Below are positions 1-13,337 of a DNA stretch of 64,000 bases, one piece after another. How positions within the stretch are numbered: position 1 is the first letter of the stretch; every line of letters begins with the position of its first letter. A model generated the notes under the pieces. It was not told the origin of the DNA, did not search any database, and saw only the letters and a list, made by a program, of their open reading frames with translations. The stretch is from positions 2,411,249 to 2,475,248 of the forward strand of contig NZ_JAAZUH010000001.1 of NCBI RefSeq assembly GCF_013185915.1, in the 5' to 3' direction. A program made the translations under genes and the position numbers. The DNA comes from Stenotrophomonas bentonitica. Its GTDB lineage: Bacteria; Pseudomonadota; Gammaproteobacteria; Xanthomonadales; Xanthomonadaceae.

Positions 1-151
1 CCAGCGTAGAGGCGGGTTCGAACAGCGCGATCTGCACGCCGGTGGTGGCCTTGCGCAGCGCGTTCAGCGCCACCAGCGTGCCGGCGGCGCCGCCACCGAT
101 GATGGCCAGGTCTGCCTGGCGCGTGGAATCAGATGCAGTCATGCGCTGCAT
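1..151 (-). CDS. FAD/NAD(P)-binding protein, N-terminal fragment
   Basis: Only the first ~50 codons lie in the window; the gene runs off the left edge. After a short polar leader the protein reads ADLAIIGGGAAGTLVALNAL, a Rossmann dinucleotide-binding loop (GGGAAG) at the N-terminus as in FAD- or NAD(P)-dependent oxidoreductases. Two in-frame ATGs are possible, at 151 and 142, and nothing decides between them. The oxidoreductase subfamily cannot be named from this fragment. Confidence 0.75.
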   Translation of the reverse strand, partial: MQRMTASDSTRQADLAIIGGGAAGTLVALNALRKATTGVQIALFEPASTL

Positions 152-182
152 TGTAGGTCATGGGGGTGATGCGTCCTGTGCG

Positions 183-1601
183 CTACATCAAGGCATCGGC
201 CAGACGCGCGATGCCTTCGCGGCTGCGCCGCCACGCCGGGCGCTGGCGCCAGGCCTCCAGGTCGAGCTGACGCGACTGACGCAGGTAGTCGGCCTCGATG
301 TCGATCAGCTGCCGCACCAGCGTCGGCGCGTAGCAGAGCATGCCGATCTCGGCATTGAGCGCGAACGAGCGGATGTCCAGGTTGATCGAGCCGACCAGCG
401 CGATGTCGTCATCCACGGTGAGGTGCTTGGCGTGCAGGAAGTGCGGTTCGTACAGCGCGATGCGCACGCCGGCGCGCAGCAGTTCGTCGTAATACGCCTC
501 CTGCGCCCACGCGGTGAGGTGCTGGTTGTTGCTGGCCGACAGGATCAGCTGTACCTGCACGCCGGACAACGCGGCGATGCGCAGCGCACTGAGCGTGGCT
601 TCGTCGGGCACGAAGTACGGCGTGACCAGCACGATGCGGCGGCGGGCCAGGTGGATCAGCGCGTTCACCGCGTCGCGCGCATTGCTGAAGGGATACGCCG
701 GACCGCTGGGCAGCAGCTGGGTCGGCACGTCGTCGGCGCAGACCGGCTCGACCATCATCACTTCCAGGCGCTGGCCGGTTTCCATGTACCAGTCGCTGGC
801 GAACACCGCCTCCAGATGCGCCACCGCCGGACCGCGAACGCGCGCGACCAGTTCACGGTTGGGGAAGCCGGGCACGAACTCGGCCTGGGCCAGGTTCTGC
901 GAGCCGATGTAGCCGACCCGGTTGTCGATCACCGCGATCTTGCGGTGGTTGCGCAGGTCCATGCGCCCGCTGCGCCGCCAGCGCAGGCCGCCGGGCAGCA
1001 TCGCGCGCACGTCCACGTCCACCGCCTGCAGGCGGTGGCGGTAGCGGCGCAGGCCGCGCTTGGCACCCACCGCATCCAGCAGCAGGCGGCACTGTACGCC
1101 ACGCGCGGCGGCCCGCTGCAGGGCCTGGACGATCAACTCGCCGACCCCGTCGTCGAACATCAGGTAGTACAGCAGGTGGACGCGGTCGCGGGCCTGGTCG
1201 ATGTCGTCCAGCAGGGCCTGCAGCGAGCCGTCGTAGTCGGTCAGCAGCTCGACCGCATTGCCGTGCACCGGCATGAAATCGCCCTGGCGCTCCACCAGCG
1301 GCACCATTTCCGCCGTGGCGGTGTCGGGCAGCGGGGTCCAGCGCAGCGGCGGCTGCAGGGCCTGTTCTTCACGGATGACCTGCGAGGCCTCGGCCTGGCG
1401 CTGTACGCGCTGGCGCGACAGCCACGGATGGCCGAACAGCAGGTACAGCGGCAACCCCAGCAGCGGCACGAACCCGACCAGCAACAGCCAGCTGCGCGCG
1501 GCCCCCGGCGTGGTGCGGCTGGGAATCCACAACAGCGCCGCCAGCCGGATCAGCCAGTCCAGCAGCAGCAACCAGGAACCCAGCAGCCATTCGAACAGCA
1601 T
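183..1601 (-). CDS. cls: Cardiolipin synthase (phospholipase D family)
   Basis: A 472-residue inner-membrane enzyme expected to condense two phosphatidylglycerol molecules, or a related phospholipid pair, into cardiolipin. The N-terminus has two hydrophobic helices (residues ~1-60, with FEWLLGSWLLLLDWLI and SWLLLVGFVPLLGLPLYLLF). Two HKD catalytic motifs follow: NHRKIAVIDNRVGYIGSQN near the middle and LHAKHLTVDDDIALVGSINLD near the C-terminus, each with H-x-K-x4-D. I chose the ATG at 1601 because the reading frame upstream runs through the rpmG terminator hairpin. It stands alone, on the same strand as rpmG-rpmB but beyond their terminator. Length and architecture fit ClsA-type enzymes. Confidence 0.93.
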   Translation of the reverse strand: MLFEWLLGSWLLLLDWLIRLAALLWIPSRTTPGAARSWLLLVGFVPLLGLPLYLLFGHPWLSRQRVQRQAEASQVIREEQALQPPLRWTPLPDTATAEMVPLVERQGDFMPVHGNAVELLTDYDGSLQALLDDIDQARDRVHLLYYLMFDDGVGELIVQALQRAAARGVQCRLLLDAVGAKRGLRRYRHRLQAVDVDVRAMLPGGLRWRRSGRMDLRNHRKIAVIDNRVGYIGSQNLAQAEFVPGFPNRELVARVRGPAVAHLEAVFASDWYMETGQRLEVMMVEPVCADDVPTQLLPSGPAYPFSNARDAVNALIHLARRRIVLVTPYFVPDEATLSALRIAALSGVQVQLILSASNNQHLTAWAQEAYYDELLRAGVRIALYEPHFLHAKHLTVDDDIALVGSINLDIRSFALNAEIGMLCYAPTLVRQLIDIEADYLRQSRQLDLEAWRQRPAWRRSREGIARLADALM

Positions 1602-1654
1602 CGGTTCGCCCGTGTGGGGGTGTGCGGGCATTCTGCCATGCATGGCCGGAAACG

Positions 1655-1682
1655 AAAGAACCCGCCGGAAGGCGGGTTCTTT
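1655..1682 (-). terminator. Rho-independent terminator of rpmB-rpmG
   Basis: A 12-bp perfect stem (1655-1666 with 1671-1682) around a GGAA loop. The outer part of the stem is A/T-only, so it ends in a U-run in either direction. It lies 29 bp past the rpmG stop codon on the minus strand. Confidence 0.85.
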
Positions 1683-1711
1683 CTTTGGCACTCAGGCAAT
1701 CCGGCGGGGGA

Positions 1712-1876
1712 TTACTTGATCTTGCCTTCCTTGTACGGGACGTGCTTGCGCACGACCGGATCGTACTTCGAGAATTCCATCTTCCCGGGGGTGTTCTTCT
1801 TGTTCTTGTCGGTCGTGTAGAAGTGACCGGTACCGGCGGTCGAAATCATACGGACCTTATCGCGCTTGCCTGCCAT
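1712..1876 (-). CDS. rpmG: 50S ribosomal protein L33
   Basis: A 54-residue basic protein that begins [20 protein letters not shown] and ends [11 protein letters not shown], the usual sequence and length of bacterial L33. It contains no cysteines, so it is the zinc-independent form rather than the zinc-ribbon type. It lies 13 bp downstream of rpmB on the same strand, the standard L28-L33 pair, and is followed by a strong hairpin terminator. Confidence 0.97.
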   Translation of the reverse strand: MAGKRDKVRMISTAGTGHFYTTDKNKKNTPGKMEFSKYDPVVRKHVPYKEGKIK

Positions 1877-1889
1877 GATCGTCTACTCC

Positions 1890-2126
1890 TCAGACCTTTT
1901 CGCCGCGCGCACGCAGCTCAGCCAGAACGGAATCGATGCCGTTCTTGTCGATGGTGCGCAGTGCATGCGCGGAAACACGAAGCTTGACCCAGCGGTTCTC
2001 GCTGGCAACCCAGAAGCGGCGCTCGTGCAGGTTGGGCAGGAAACGACGACGGGTCTTGTTGTTGGCGTGCGAGACGTTGTTACCCGTCTGCACTCGCTTG
2101 CCGGAAACTTGGCATACGCGGGACAT
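1890..2126 (-). CDS. rpmB: 50S ribosomal protein L28
   Basis: A 78-residue protein that starts [20 protein letters not shown] and contains the characteristic [11 protein letters not shown] segment and the C-terminal [14 protein letters not shown] region of L28. It is the first gene of an rpmB-rpmG operon. The 295 bases up to the divergent glycosyltransferase start at 2422 must hold its promoter. I see no convincing -10/-35 pair there and no other gene. Confidence 0.97.
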   Translation of the reverse strand: MSRVCQVSGKRVQTGNNVSHANNKTRRRFLPNLHERRFWVASENRWVKLRVSAHALRTIDKNGIDSVLAELRARGEKV

Positions 2127-2421
2127 TGCGCACCTCGATGAAAGTATGTGTCAGCCCATAGCCCGGGCGACGGCGGCCTCGACGGTTTCCCGCCACACGT
2201 CATGAGAATCAAAGGGTTACGCTGACGAGGGCAGGCCGGATGACGTGTTCCCGGCCGCCAATCCGGACAAATCCGGACACAGCGAGCCGCGCATTATGCA
2301 GCAGCAACCCCAGCAGCGCAAGTTGTCCACAGATCCCCGGGGTGCCTGCCTGAACAGGCGCCGCCTGCACATGGCGGTCGCAGCCACTGGCGATACTGGT
2401 GCCTTTACGCAGGAGAACCTG

Positions 2422-3645
2422 ATGCGGCTGCTTGCAGTGACCTATGGAACCGAAGGCGACACCCGGCCGCTGGTGATGCTGTGCCATGGGCTGCAGGCGG
2501 CGGGGCACGACGTGATGCTGCTCGCGGAGGGCGGGACGCTGGGCACGGCGCAGGCGTTGGGCGTGCCGCATGCGGCGCTGGAGGGCGACATCCATGATGA
2601 GGTGGTGGCGCTGGTGTCACGGGGTAACAACCTGGCGGCGGCGTCGCGGGGGCTGGCGCGGATGGCGCAGCGGCATGTGCCGGCGTGGATGCGGCAGGCC
2701 GATGCGGCGGCGGCCGGTTGCGATGCGGTGCTGACCGGTGGGCTGGCGGCGTTTGTGGGCATGAGCGTGGCCGAGCATCATGGGGTGCCGGCCATCGGGA
2801 CCGGCATGATTCCGCTGACGCCTACCGGTGATTTCCCGTCGCCGTTCCTTCCGCGGGTATCGCTGCCCGGCGCGTTCAACCGGTTGAGCTACAGCCTGGT
2901 CAATCACGCGGTGTGGCGGACGTTCCGCAAGCCGATCAATGCGGCCCGGAAGGCAATGGGCATGCCCGCGCGACGCTCGCTCTGGCACGACCTGCCGATG
3001 CTGTACGGCATCTCGCCCAGCCTGATGCCGCCACCTGCAGACTGGCCGGCCGATCACCATGTGTGCGGGCAGTGGCGTGCGCCCGATGTGGACTGGCAAC
3101 CCGAGCCTGCGCTGCAGGCGTTCCTGGATGCGGGCCCTGCCCCGGTCTATGTAGGGTTCGGCAGCATGACGGGCTTTGACCGCAGCGTGATGCCCTCGCT
3201 GCTGCAGGCGTTGGCGCCGCGACGCGTGTTGTTGTTCCCCGGCTGGGCCGGCGTGCCGGACGGACCGTTGCCTGCGAATGTATTCGTGGTCGGCCCTACC
3301 CCGCACGAAGCGCTGTTTCCGCGCTGCGCGATGGTGATTCACCACGGTGGCAGCGGCACCACCCATTCTGCATGTCGTGCGGGCGTTCCGTCGTTGGTCA
3401 TGCCATTTGCCGCAGATCAGTTCTTCTGGGCAGCACGGTTGCAGGCCTTGGGCGTGGCGCCTGCGCCACTGTCGCAGAAGCGGTTGGATCACGACACGTT
3501 GGTGAAAGCGATTGAATTTGCCGAGTCTTCTGACGTCCTTACCCGTGCAACCTCACTGGGACAGGCGATGGCGAGCGAGCACGGCGTCCAGACTGCAGTG
3601 ACGTTGGTTGAGAAAATGCTGAAGCGAGACCCAGTGCGTGCGTGA
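2422..3645 (+). CDS. GT1-family glycosyltransferase (UGT/YjiC-like)
   Basis: A 407-residue, two-domain GT-B glycosyltransferase of the nucleotide-sugar-dependent GT1 class. The N-terminus MRLLAVTYGTEGDTRPL is the typical first beta strand plus glycine-rich loop. The donor-binding signature is HHGGSGTTHSACRAGVP (residues ~310-330) followed by PFAADQFFWAARL. I chose the ATG at 2422 because it has an AGGAGA ribosome site at 2411-2416 and starts directly at the fold; a longer upstream frame exists but lacks a family match. Relatives act on sterols, flavonoids or macrolides. The acceptor cannot be told here, and no biosynthetic neighbours help. A bidirectional terminator follows. Confidence 0.85.
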   Translation: MRLLAVTYGTEGDTRPLVMLCHGLQAAGHDVMLLAEGGTLGTAQALGVPHAALEGDIHDEVVALVSRGNNLAAASRGLARMAQRHVPAWMRQADAAAAGCDAVLTGGLAAFVGMSVAEHHGVPAIGTGMIPLTPTGDFPSPFLPRVSLPGAFNRLSYSLVNHAVWRTFRKPINAARKAMGMPARRSLWHDLPMLYGISPSLMPPPADWPADHHVCGQWRAPDVDWQPEPALQAFLDAGPAPVYVGFGSMTGFDRSVMPSLLQALAPRRVLLFPGWAGVPDGPLPANVFVVGPTPHEALFPRCAMVIHHGGSGTTHSACRAGVPSLVMPFAADQFFWAARLQALGVAPAPLSQKRLDHDTLVKAIEFAESSDVLTRATSLGQAMASEHGVQTAVTLVEKMLKRDPVRA

Positions 3646-3723
3646 GCGGCTCAGGGATGCTGTAATCGGAGCACGACCTCGCCCTTGCCGCCGTCATTCA
3701 GTTGACCAAGCGGCTCGGGTTTG

Positions 3724-3749
3724 AAAAAACCGCCGTGAGGCGGTTTTTT
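3724..3749. terminator. Bidirectional rho-independent terminator
   Basis: An 11-bp perfect stem (3724-3734 with 3739-3749) with a GTGA loop. Its outer six pairs are A-T, giving a U-run on both strands. It sits between the convergent glycosyltransferase and czcA stop codons and can serve both. Confidence 0.9.
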
Positions 3750-3771
3750 CATGGGCGGACGTTTCACCCCG

Positions 3772-7941
<4,170 letters not shown>

Positions 7942-7945
<4 letters not shown>

Positions 7946-9258
7946 CGACGGTCGTCCTCTGGCGTGGCGGCGAGCATGCTCTGCCCGGTAAGGCGCTGGA
8001 TTTCGATCAGGCCGGTCTGTGCAGCGATCGCCGCGTCCAGCTGGCGCTGCCGTGCTTCGATACGCATGGCCTGCAGCTGGGCCCATTCCATGTAACTGAT
8101 GGCCCCGGCGCGCCACGCCTTCTCGGCCGCGTTCTCGGCGCGCTGCAGCTGCGGCAGCACATCACGCGTCATCCGCGCCGCTTCCAGCCGCGAGGTTTCG
8201 TAGCGGCCATGCGCCTGCGCCAGGGTGGTGTACAGCTGCAGCGCGCGCGCTTCGCGTTCCACGCCGTTGAGCGCGAGTTCGGCTTCTGCCGCGCGGATCT
8301 CCGGCGCGGCACGCGCCACGCTGCCCAACGCGAGGCTGAAGCCGCCGACCAGCGAGGTGTCGCGGCTGTCGCGGCTGTTGCGCACACCGACCTGCCAGTT
8401 GAAGTCCGACCGCGCCTGGGTGCGCGCCAGCTGCAGCTGCGCGTCGCGTACCCGGCGTTCGCCGGCCAGCACCGCCAGTTCCGGCGTGCGCTGCAGTTCG
8501 TCGGCCAGCACCTCGAACGGCTGCAGTGCCGGCAGCTGCAACGGGTCGCCGCTGACCACGTCGAAACCGGGCTCTCGCTCGCGCCACAGTGCGGCCAGCG
8601 CCACGCGCGCGGCGCGGTCGGCCTGCAGCGCGCGGTCGCGGTCGACTTCGGCCTGGGCCAGCATGGCCTGGGCGGTCAGCAGCACCGACTCGGGCGAGGC
8701 ACCGGCCTGCAGCCGCAGCCGCGCGGCAGCCACCGCGCGGCGACGCTGCTCGATGTCGGTCTGGGCTATGGCCAGCTGCGCGCGCGCTTCGGTGATGGCC
8801 AGGTAGCGCTGGGCCACCGCCGCCATCAGGTCCAACCGGGCGATCTCGCGTTGCGGCGCCAGGGCGTCCAGGTTGGCCTGGGCCAGCACGCGACGGGCGT
8901 CGAGCTTGCCGCCCCGCTCCAGCACGCCGGCCAGGGTGACGGTGAGTTCGGCGGCGTCGAAGCCGCGGCTGGCGCCACTGCCCAGTGCGTTCTCCAGCTC
9001 AACGCCGACGGTCAGCGGCGGGCCGAAGGCGGCAGCGTCGCGGCGGGCCTCCCAGATCGGGCGCTGGGCATCGGCCAGGCGCAGGTCCGGGTGCTGCCGT
9101 GCGACGCGGGCGATGGCCTGGTCAAGGCTGAGCGGGGTGGCCGACGGCATGGCGACCGCGGGTGGGACATCGACGAACGGGGTAACAGGCGTGCTGCCCT
9201 GCGCATGCGCGCACGGCACGAACGCAATGGCAGCAACGGCTGCCAGACGCATCCACAT
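7942..9258 (-). CDS. czcC: Outer-membrane efflux channel, CzcC-type (TolC family)
   Basis: A 438-residue outer-membrane factor that forms the exit duct of the metal exporter. The signal peptide MWMRLAAVAAIAFVPCAHAQ is followed by long amphipathic, alanine- and arginine-rich helices in two repeats, as in TolC-like proteins; one example is LDLMAAVAQRYLAITEARAQ. Translation may begin at the first Met or at Met3 (MRLAAV). It is followed by czcB with a 4-base ATGA overlap and preceded by a small CzcI-like gene. Confidence 0.9.
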
Positions 9259-9314
9259 GGGGAATCTCCGAGTTGCGGTTCAAAGGTGACATCGCGGCAT
9301 CGCGCCGCGTGGGG

Positions 9315-9716
9315 TCACACCGCTATCGGGGGGCGCAGCAGGCTCTCGGGCGGCTGCGCCAGCAGCTGCGCAGTCAGCCCGGTCGGCACCGCGTGCGCGG
9401 GCGCCGTCGGCAACGACCAGGCCGAGGCGGCAAGCGGCAGCACGCCGCCATGGCCATGGCACTGCCCGCAATGCACCAGCGCGTGCAGCAGGCGCGCGCC
9501 GTCGTCGTCGTCGTCGTGGTTGGAATCGGTATCGTCCGCCGCTTCACCGGATGCGTGCGAGGCGGCATGCGCCTGCCCGGTCACGTCGGCATGCGACAGC
9601 GCGTGCAGGTCGCCCAAGGCCGAGGCCAGCGCGCCGCCGGCCGTGCCAAGCAGCAGCACCACCAGCATCAGCAGGCGGAGCGGCAGCGACAGGTGGCGGC
9701 GCAGGCGGGACATCAT
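9315..9716 (-). CDS. Small His/Asp-rich exported protein in the czcI position
   Basis: A 133-residue protein (or 132, since two ATGs are adjacent at 9716 and 9713) with a signal or anchor helix at residues ~8-30 (LRLLMLVVLLLGTAGGALAS). A His/Asp-rich stretch follows, with NHDDDDDG, then HCGQCHGHGG. The place upstream of czcC, the size, the export signal and the C-x2-C-H motif resemble CzcI of Cupriavidus and other DUF2946-like proteins, which are thought to act in the periplasm in metal sensing or handling. The motif and context are visible; the CzcI relationship is inference. Spacing to czcC is 56 bp, compatible with one operon. Confidence 0.65.
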   Translation of the reverse strand: MMSRLRRHLSLPLRLLMLVVLLLGTAGGALASALGDLHALSHADVTGQAHAASHASGEAADDTDSNHDDDDDGARLLHALVHCGQCHGHGGVLPLAASAWSLPTAPAHAVPTGLTAQLLAQPPESLLRPPIAV

Positions 9717-9771
9717 CGGCGCAGGGTAGCCGCGCCGATGTCCGTTACACAATCGCAGCGGGAGCGGCCGT

Positions 9772-10992
9772 TCATACCCTGCGCAGCGTTGCCGGTGTGT
9801 AACGGGCGTGGTGCAGGTCGTGCTGGCGCAGCGCTTCGGCCGCGCTGCAGGGGCCGGGTGTCCGCTCGCGCGCGCGACCGTCGCGGGCCGGCACCTGCAG
9901 CAGGTAGTCGCACTGCACGGTGCCGTCACTGCGGCCCAGGCTGCCCGGTACGCTGCGTACCGGGTCGCAACCGACCCGCACCCGCTGCGAAAACGACGGG
10001 CTGATGTCCTCCACCCGCAGGCTCGGCACGCCCAGGCGTTCCCCCAGCCCGACCGTGTCGTTGAAGTCACCGGCATGTCCGTCACTGACCAGCGCCACCC
10101 AGCGCTGCATGGGCGCGATGGCGCGCTGCTGCCGCTGATCGTGCTGGATGCGCTGGGCGGCGACATGGTTCATGACCTTGATGCGCAACTCCAGCGAATC
10201 CAACCCGGCCGTTCCCTGCGCGCCCTCCAGGTGGTAGCTGGCCATAAGGTCCAGCGCGACAACGCGGATGCCCGCCTCCGCCGCCGCCTGCACCAGGGCA
10301 CGGAAAGTGCCGCCGCTGGCCGCATGGGTGTGGCGGCCCATGTCCTGCGAGTCCAGGAACCGCTCCAGTGCGTGCGACAGCGTGCCGCTGGCGCGCAAAC
10401 GGTCAAGGTCGCCCTGGTGCAGTTCGCTCTGCAGGTGCTCCAGGTACAGGGTGGTGACCCCGAGACTGCGCAGCTCGGCCATGTGGTCGATCAACAGGCG
10501 CTTGCTGCCCTGGGCAGCGTGGTTCGCGCCGATCACCAGGCCGTTGGAGTACTGGTAAAGCCGTTCCAGCAGTTCGGCGTGACTGGATGGTGGCGAAAGG
10601 TCGGGCCACGGCCGACGCACGCCAAGCGCCTGCGCGGGATCACCCAACGCGGCATCCACCAGTTGCGCGCGCGTGGTGAAGAAGCTCTCGATCGCCCTGC
10701 GCTCGTCGCGGTCCTGCGACGGCATCGCGTACTGCGAGTCGAGCAGCCGTCGATACTTCTGCATCAACGGGGTCAGCACCTGGATATGCCCGGACGGCAG
10801 GGCGAAGCGCTGCAGCGGGTCCGGCTTGGGCGGGCGTGGGGGTGCCGTGTCCAGCCGATGCGCCGTGGCGGCGACGGGCAGCCGGTTGTGTACTTCGAGC
10901 AGGTGCGGCGTCGTGGCGGGGCGACGACGCGCCGCGCGCGGAGAGAGAGAAGAAATCAGACGGTACTTCAGTGCGGACAGGGCATCCAGCAT
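9772..10992 (-). CDS. Toxin-like protein with Pasteurella-toxin C2 / TIKI-fold domain
   Basis: A 406-residue protein without a signal peptide or membrane helix. Residues ~160-330 resemble the C2 domain of Pasteurella multocida toxin and similar effector proteins. They read VIGANHAAQGSKRLLIDHM, LGVTTLYLEHLQSELHQGDL, RFLDSQDMGRHTH, GIRVVALDLMASYHLEG and WVALVSDGHAGDFND. This fold is grouped with the TIKI/TraB/ChaN/erythromycin-esterase hydrolases, which use a G-E-x-H motif; here it reads G-A-N-H, so the usual glutamate is missing. The N-terminal ~110 residues are Pro/Arg-rich and unlike anything I know. It lies upstream of the czc genes on the same strand but has its own gap. Domain assignment is by eye; target and activity are unknown. 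Confidence 0.6.
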   Translation of the reverse strand: MLDALSALKYRLISSLSPRAARRRPATTPHLLEVHNRLPVAATAHRLDTAPPRPPKPDPLQRFALPSGHIQVLTPLMQKYRRLLDSQYAMPSQDRDERRAIESFFTTRAQLVDAALGDPAQALGVRRPWPDLSPPSSHAELLERLYQYSNGLVIGANHAAQGSKRLLIDHMAELRSLGVTTLYLEHLQSELHQGDLDRLRASGTLSHALERFLDSQDMGRHTHAASGGTFRALVQAAAEAGIRVVALDLMASYHLEGAQGTAGLDSLELRIKVMNHVAAQRIQHDQRQQRAIAPMQRWVALVSDGHAGDFNDTVGLGERLGVPSLRVEDISPSFSQRVRVGCDPVRSVPGSLGRSDGTVQCDYLLQVPARDGRARERTPGPCSAAEALRQHDLHHARYTPATLRRV

Positions 10993-11133
10993 GGTCGAGC
11001 TCCTTGTGGGGGCCGACCAGCCTAGTCATCTGCCTGGCGCACAGTGCGATGCGCTAAGCAGTTTCCGCATCGTGCCGGAGGGCCATGTGCCGATGCGTGC
11101 GCCAGCGCACATCGGCAATGGCCGTTGCCGACA

Positions 11134-12912
11134 TCAGGGGGCGCGGTTCGCGTCGATGTACGCGCGGATCTGCGCATCCAGCACCGGCAACGGCACCGAA
11201 CCCTGCTTGAGCACGGCGTCGTGGAAGGCCTTGACGTCGAAGCGGTCGCCCAGCGCCTTTTCGGCTTCGCCGCGCAGGCGCACGATCGCAATCTCACCCA
11301 GCTTGTAGCTCAGCGCCTGGCCCGGCCAGGAGATGTAGCGGTCCACTTCGGTGGTGACTTCGTGTTCGCTCAGCGCGGTGTGGTCGCGCAGGTAGGCCAG
11401 CGCCTGCTCGCGGGTCCAGCCCTTGTGGTGCACGCCGGTGTCGATCACCAGGCGCGCGGCGCGCCACATTTCATAGGTCAGGCGGCCGAAGTCCTCGTAC
11501 GGGGTTTCGTAGATGCCCATTTCGATGCCGAGCCGCTCGCTGTACAGGCCCCAGCCTTCGCCATAGGCGGAAATGTAGGCGTTGCGGCGGAACTCGGGTT
11601 GTTCGCCCTGCTCGGCGGCCAGCGCGCCCTGCAGCGCATGGCCGGGGTCGGACTCGTGCAGGGTCAGTGCGGGCAGGTTGTACAGCGGGCGCGCCGGCAG
11701 GTTGTAGGTGTTCACCCAGTAGGTGCCCATGCCGCCACGGCCGGCGGTCCAGAACGGGGCGATGTCCGGCGGCACCGGCACGATCGTGAAGCGGGCGCGC
11801 GGCAGGGTCATGTACTTGCCGATCACTCCGTCCACGCGCTTGGAGATCCACGCGGCGCGGTGCAGCAGCTCGTCCGGGGTCTTGGCGTAGAACTGCGGGT
11901 CGGTGCGCAGGAAGGTCAGGAACTCGGCGAAGCTGCCCTTGAACCCGACCTGCTTGATGACGTCGTTCATTTCCTTCTGGATGCGCGCCACTTCCTTCAG
12001 GCCGATCTCATGGATCTGCTGCGGGGTGAGGTCGAGCGTGGTGTATTCGTGAATCTGCTGCTGGTAGTACGCCTTGCCATCCGGCATCGCTTCGGCGGCC
12101 AGGGTGGTGCGCGCCTGCGGCACGTATTCGTTGACGAAGAAGGTGCGCAGCCTGGCGAACGCGGGGACCACGCTGCCGCTGATGGCCTGGCGGGCCTGGG
12201 CCTGCAGTTCGGTCTGCTCGGCGGCCGGAATGCTGGCCGGCAGCTTCCTGAAAGGCGCATATAGGGGAGACTGGGTCGGGTCCTTCAGCTCGGACACGGT
12301 GGCGATGGAGACCTCGCGGCCGTCGAGCACGGCCTGCGGCACGCTGAAACCGCGCTTGAGGCCGGCGCGCATGTTTTCCGTCTGCTGGTCGAAGTAGCGC
12401 GGCACATCGTTGAGCCTGGCGATGTAGTTGCGGTAGTCCTTGGCGGTCTTCATCTCACGGCGCGCCATGAACGAGATGCCGGACCAGAACGAGGAGTCCG
12501 AATTGAACGGCATTTCGTACGCGCGCAGGCGCACGTCGGCGGCGAGGTTGTAGACCTGGTCGCGGTAGATGGCGTAGTTGACCTGGTTGGTCGGCGAGAG
12601 CGCCTTGGTATCGAGCTTGTCGAGCTGGGCCAGCACGTCGTCCCAGACCACCAGGCGCGCCTGCTGCGCGGCCGCGCCCACGTCGGGCATGCGGGTGGCA
12701 TTGGCCGGGCCGTCGCTGTCTTCGCTGGCCTCACCGCCGCCGGTCTGGCGCCAGGCCCATTCCTTCTCGTAGATGGCGCGGAACGCGGCGTCGGCCGGAG
12801 ACTCAGCGGCCAGGCTGGCCGGCGCGGCTGCGGTGGCCGGCGGTGCGGCCTGCACGGCGTGGGCAGGAAGGGCCAGGGCGAGCAGCAACGCAGCAACGAG
12901 CGGTGATTTCAC
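11134..12912 (-). CDS. DUF885 family exported hydrolase (putative metallopeptidase)
   Basis: A 592-residue protein with a clear Sec signal (MKSPLVAALLLALALPAHAVQA) and the DUF885 signature LTLHESDPGHALQGALA near residue 420. H-E-S-x-P-G-H resembles a zinc-peptidase helix and is followed by YGEGWGLYSERLG. The C-terminal part (TALSEHEVTTEVDRYISWPGQALSYKLGE) is also typical. Members are periplasmic or secreted and have been described as peptidases or lipoproteins of unclear substrate. It is monocistronic, with 141 bp to the toxin-like gene on its 3' side. Confidence 0.88.
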   Translation of the reverse strand: MKSPLVAALLLALALPAHAVQAAPPATAAAPASLAAESPADAAFRAIYEKEWAWRQTGGGEASEDSDGPANATRMPDVGAAAQQARLVVWDDVLAQLDKLDTKALSPTNQVNYAIYRDQVYNLAADVRLRAYEMPFNSDSSFWSGISFMARREMKTAKDYRNYIARLNDVPRYFDQQTENMRAGLKRGFSVPQAVLDGREVSIATVSELKDPTQSPLYAPFRKLPASIPAAEQTELQAQARQAISGSVVPAFARLRTFFVNEYVPQARTTLAAEAMPDGKAYYQQQIHEYTTLDLTPQQIHEIGLKEVARIQKEMNDVIKQVGFKGSFAEFLTFLRTDPQFYAKTPDELLHRAAWISKRVDGVIGKYMTLPRARFTIVPVPPDIAPFWTAGRGGMGTYWVNTYNLPARPLYNLPALTLHESDPGHALQGALAAEQGEQPEFRRNAYISAYGEGWGLYSERLGIEMGIYETPYEDFGRLTYEMWRAARLVIDTGVHHKGWTREQALAYLRDHTALSEHEVTTEVDRYISWPGQALSYKLGEIAIVRLRGEAEKALGDRFDVKAFHDAVLKQGSVPLPVLDAQIRAYIDANRAP

Positions 12913-12992
12913 GATCAGGGGTTCCCAGGGGACGGCAAACCCCGATCATGGCACCCCGGTCTGGCCCGCGCATGGACCGATTGTCATGCACC

Positions 12993-13337
12993 TCAGTGTT
13001 CCGCGCGGTCCCGTTTCCAGCCGCGGTGCTGGATATCCAACTTCAGGCTGTACAACGCCGTGAACGCCGGGAACAGGTTCTGCAGCACGCCGACCGAGTC
13101 CTGTTTGGCCGAAAACAGGAAGTAGCTCAGCGTCATCAGGCTGCCGACCACGCTCATGTACCAGAACAGGCGCGGGATCACCGGCTTGCCGGCGCGGCGC
13201 GAGGCCACGAACTGGACCAGCCAGCGCCCGCCGAACATCAGCGCGCCGGTGTAGCCGATCAGCTTCCAACCCGTGACATGCAGGCCGGTCCAGAACAGCC
13301 AGGTCAGCGGTTGGTCGAGCCAGTGCAGGGCCATCAT
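12993..13337 (-). CDS. Lipid A biosynthesis N-terminal (LAB_N) domain protein
   Basis: A 114-residue membrane protein with about three helices and the LAB_N pattern: LIGYTGALMFGGRWLVQFVASRRAGKPVIPRLFWYMSVVGSL. Elsewhere this domain is the N-terminal part of lipid A glycosyltransferase-like proteins; here it stands alone. Adjacent ATGs at 13337 and 13334 overlap the stop of the GT2 gene upstream (ATGA), so the two are coupled. The pair probably modifies lipid A or a lipid-linked sugar. This is inference from domain and context. Confidence 0.85.
   Translation of the reverse strand: MMALHWLDQPLTWLFWTGLHVTGWKLIGYTGALMFGGRWLVQFVASRRAGKPVIPRLFWYMSVVGSLMTLSYFLFSAKQDSVGVLQNLFPAFTALYSLKLDIQHRGWKRDRAEH

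Noticed and set aside
2245..2421. Longer N-terminus of the glycosyltransferase from 2245
   Set aside because: The fold begins at MRLLAV, with AGGAGA directly upstream; the extension has no similarity to GT1 enzymes.
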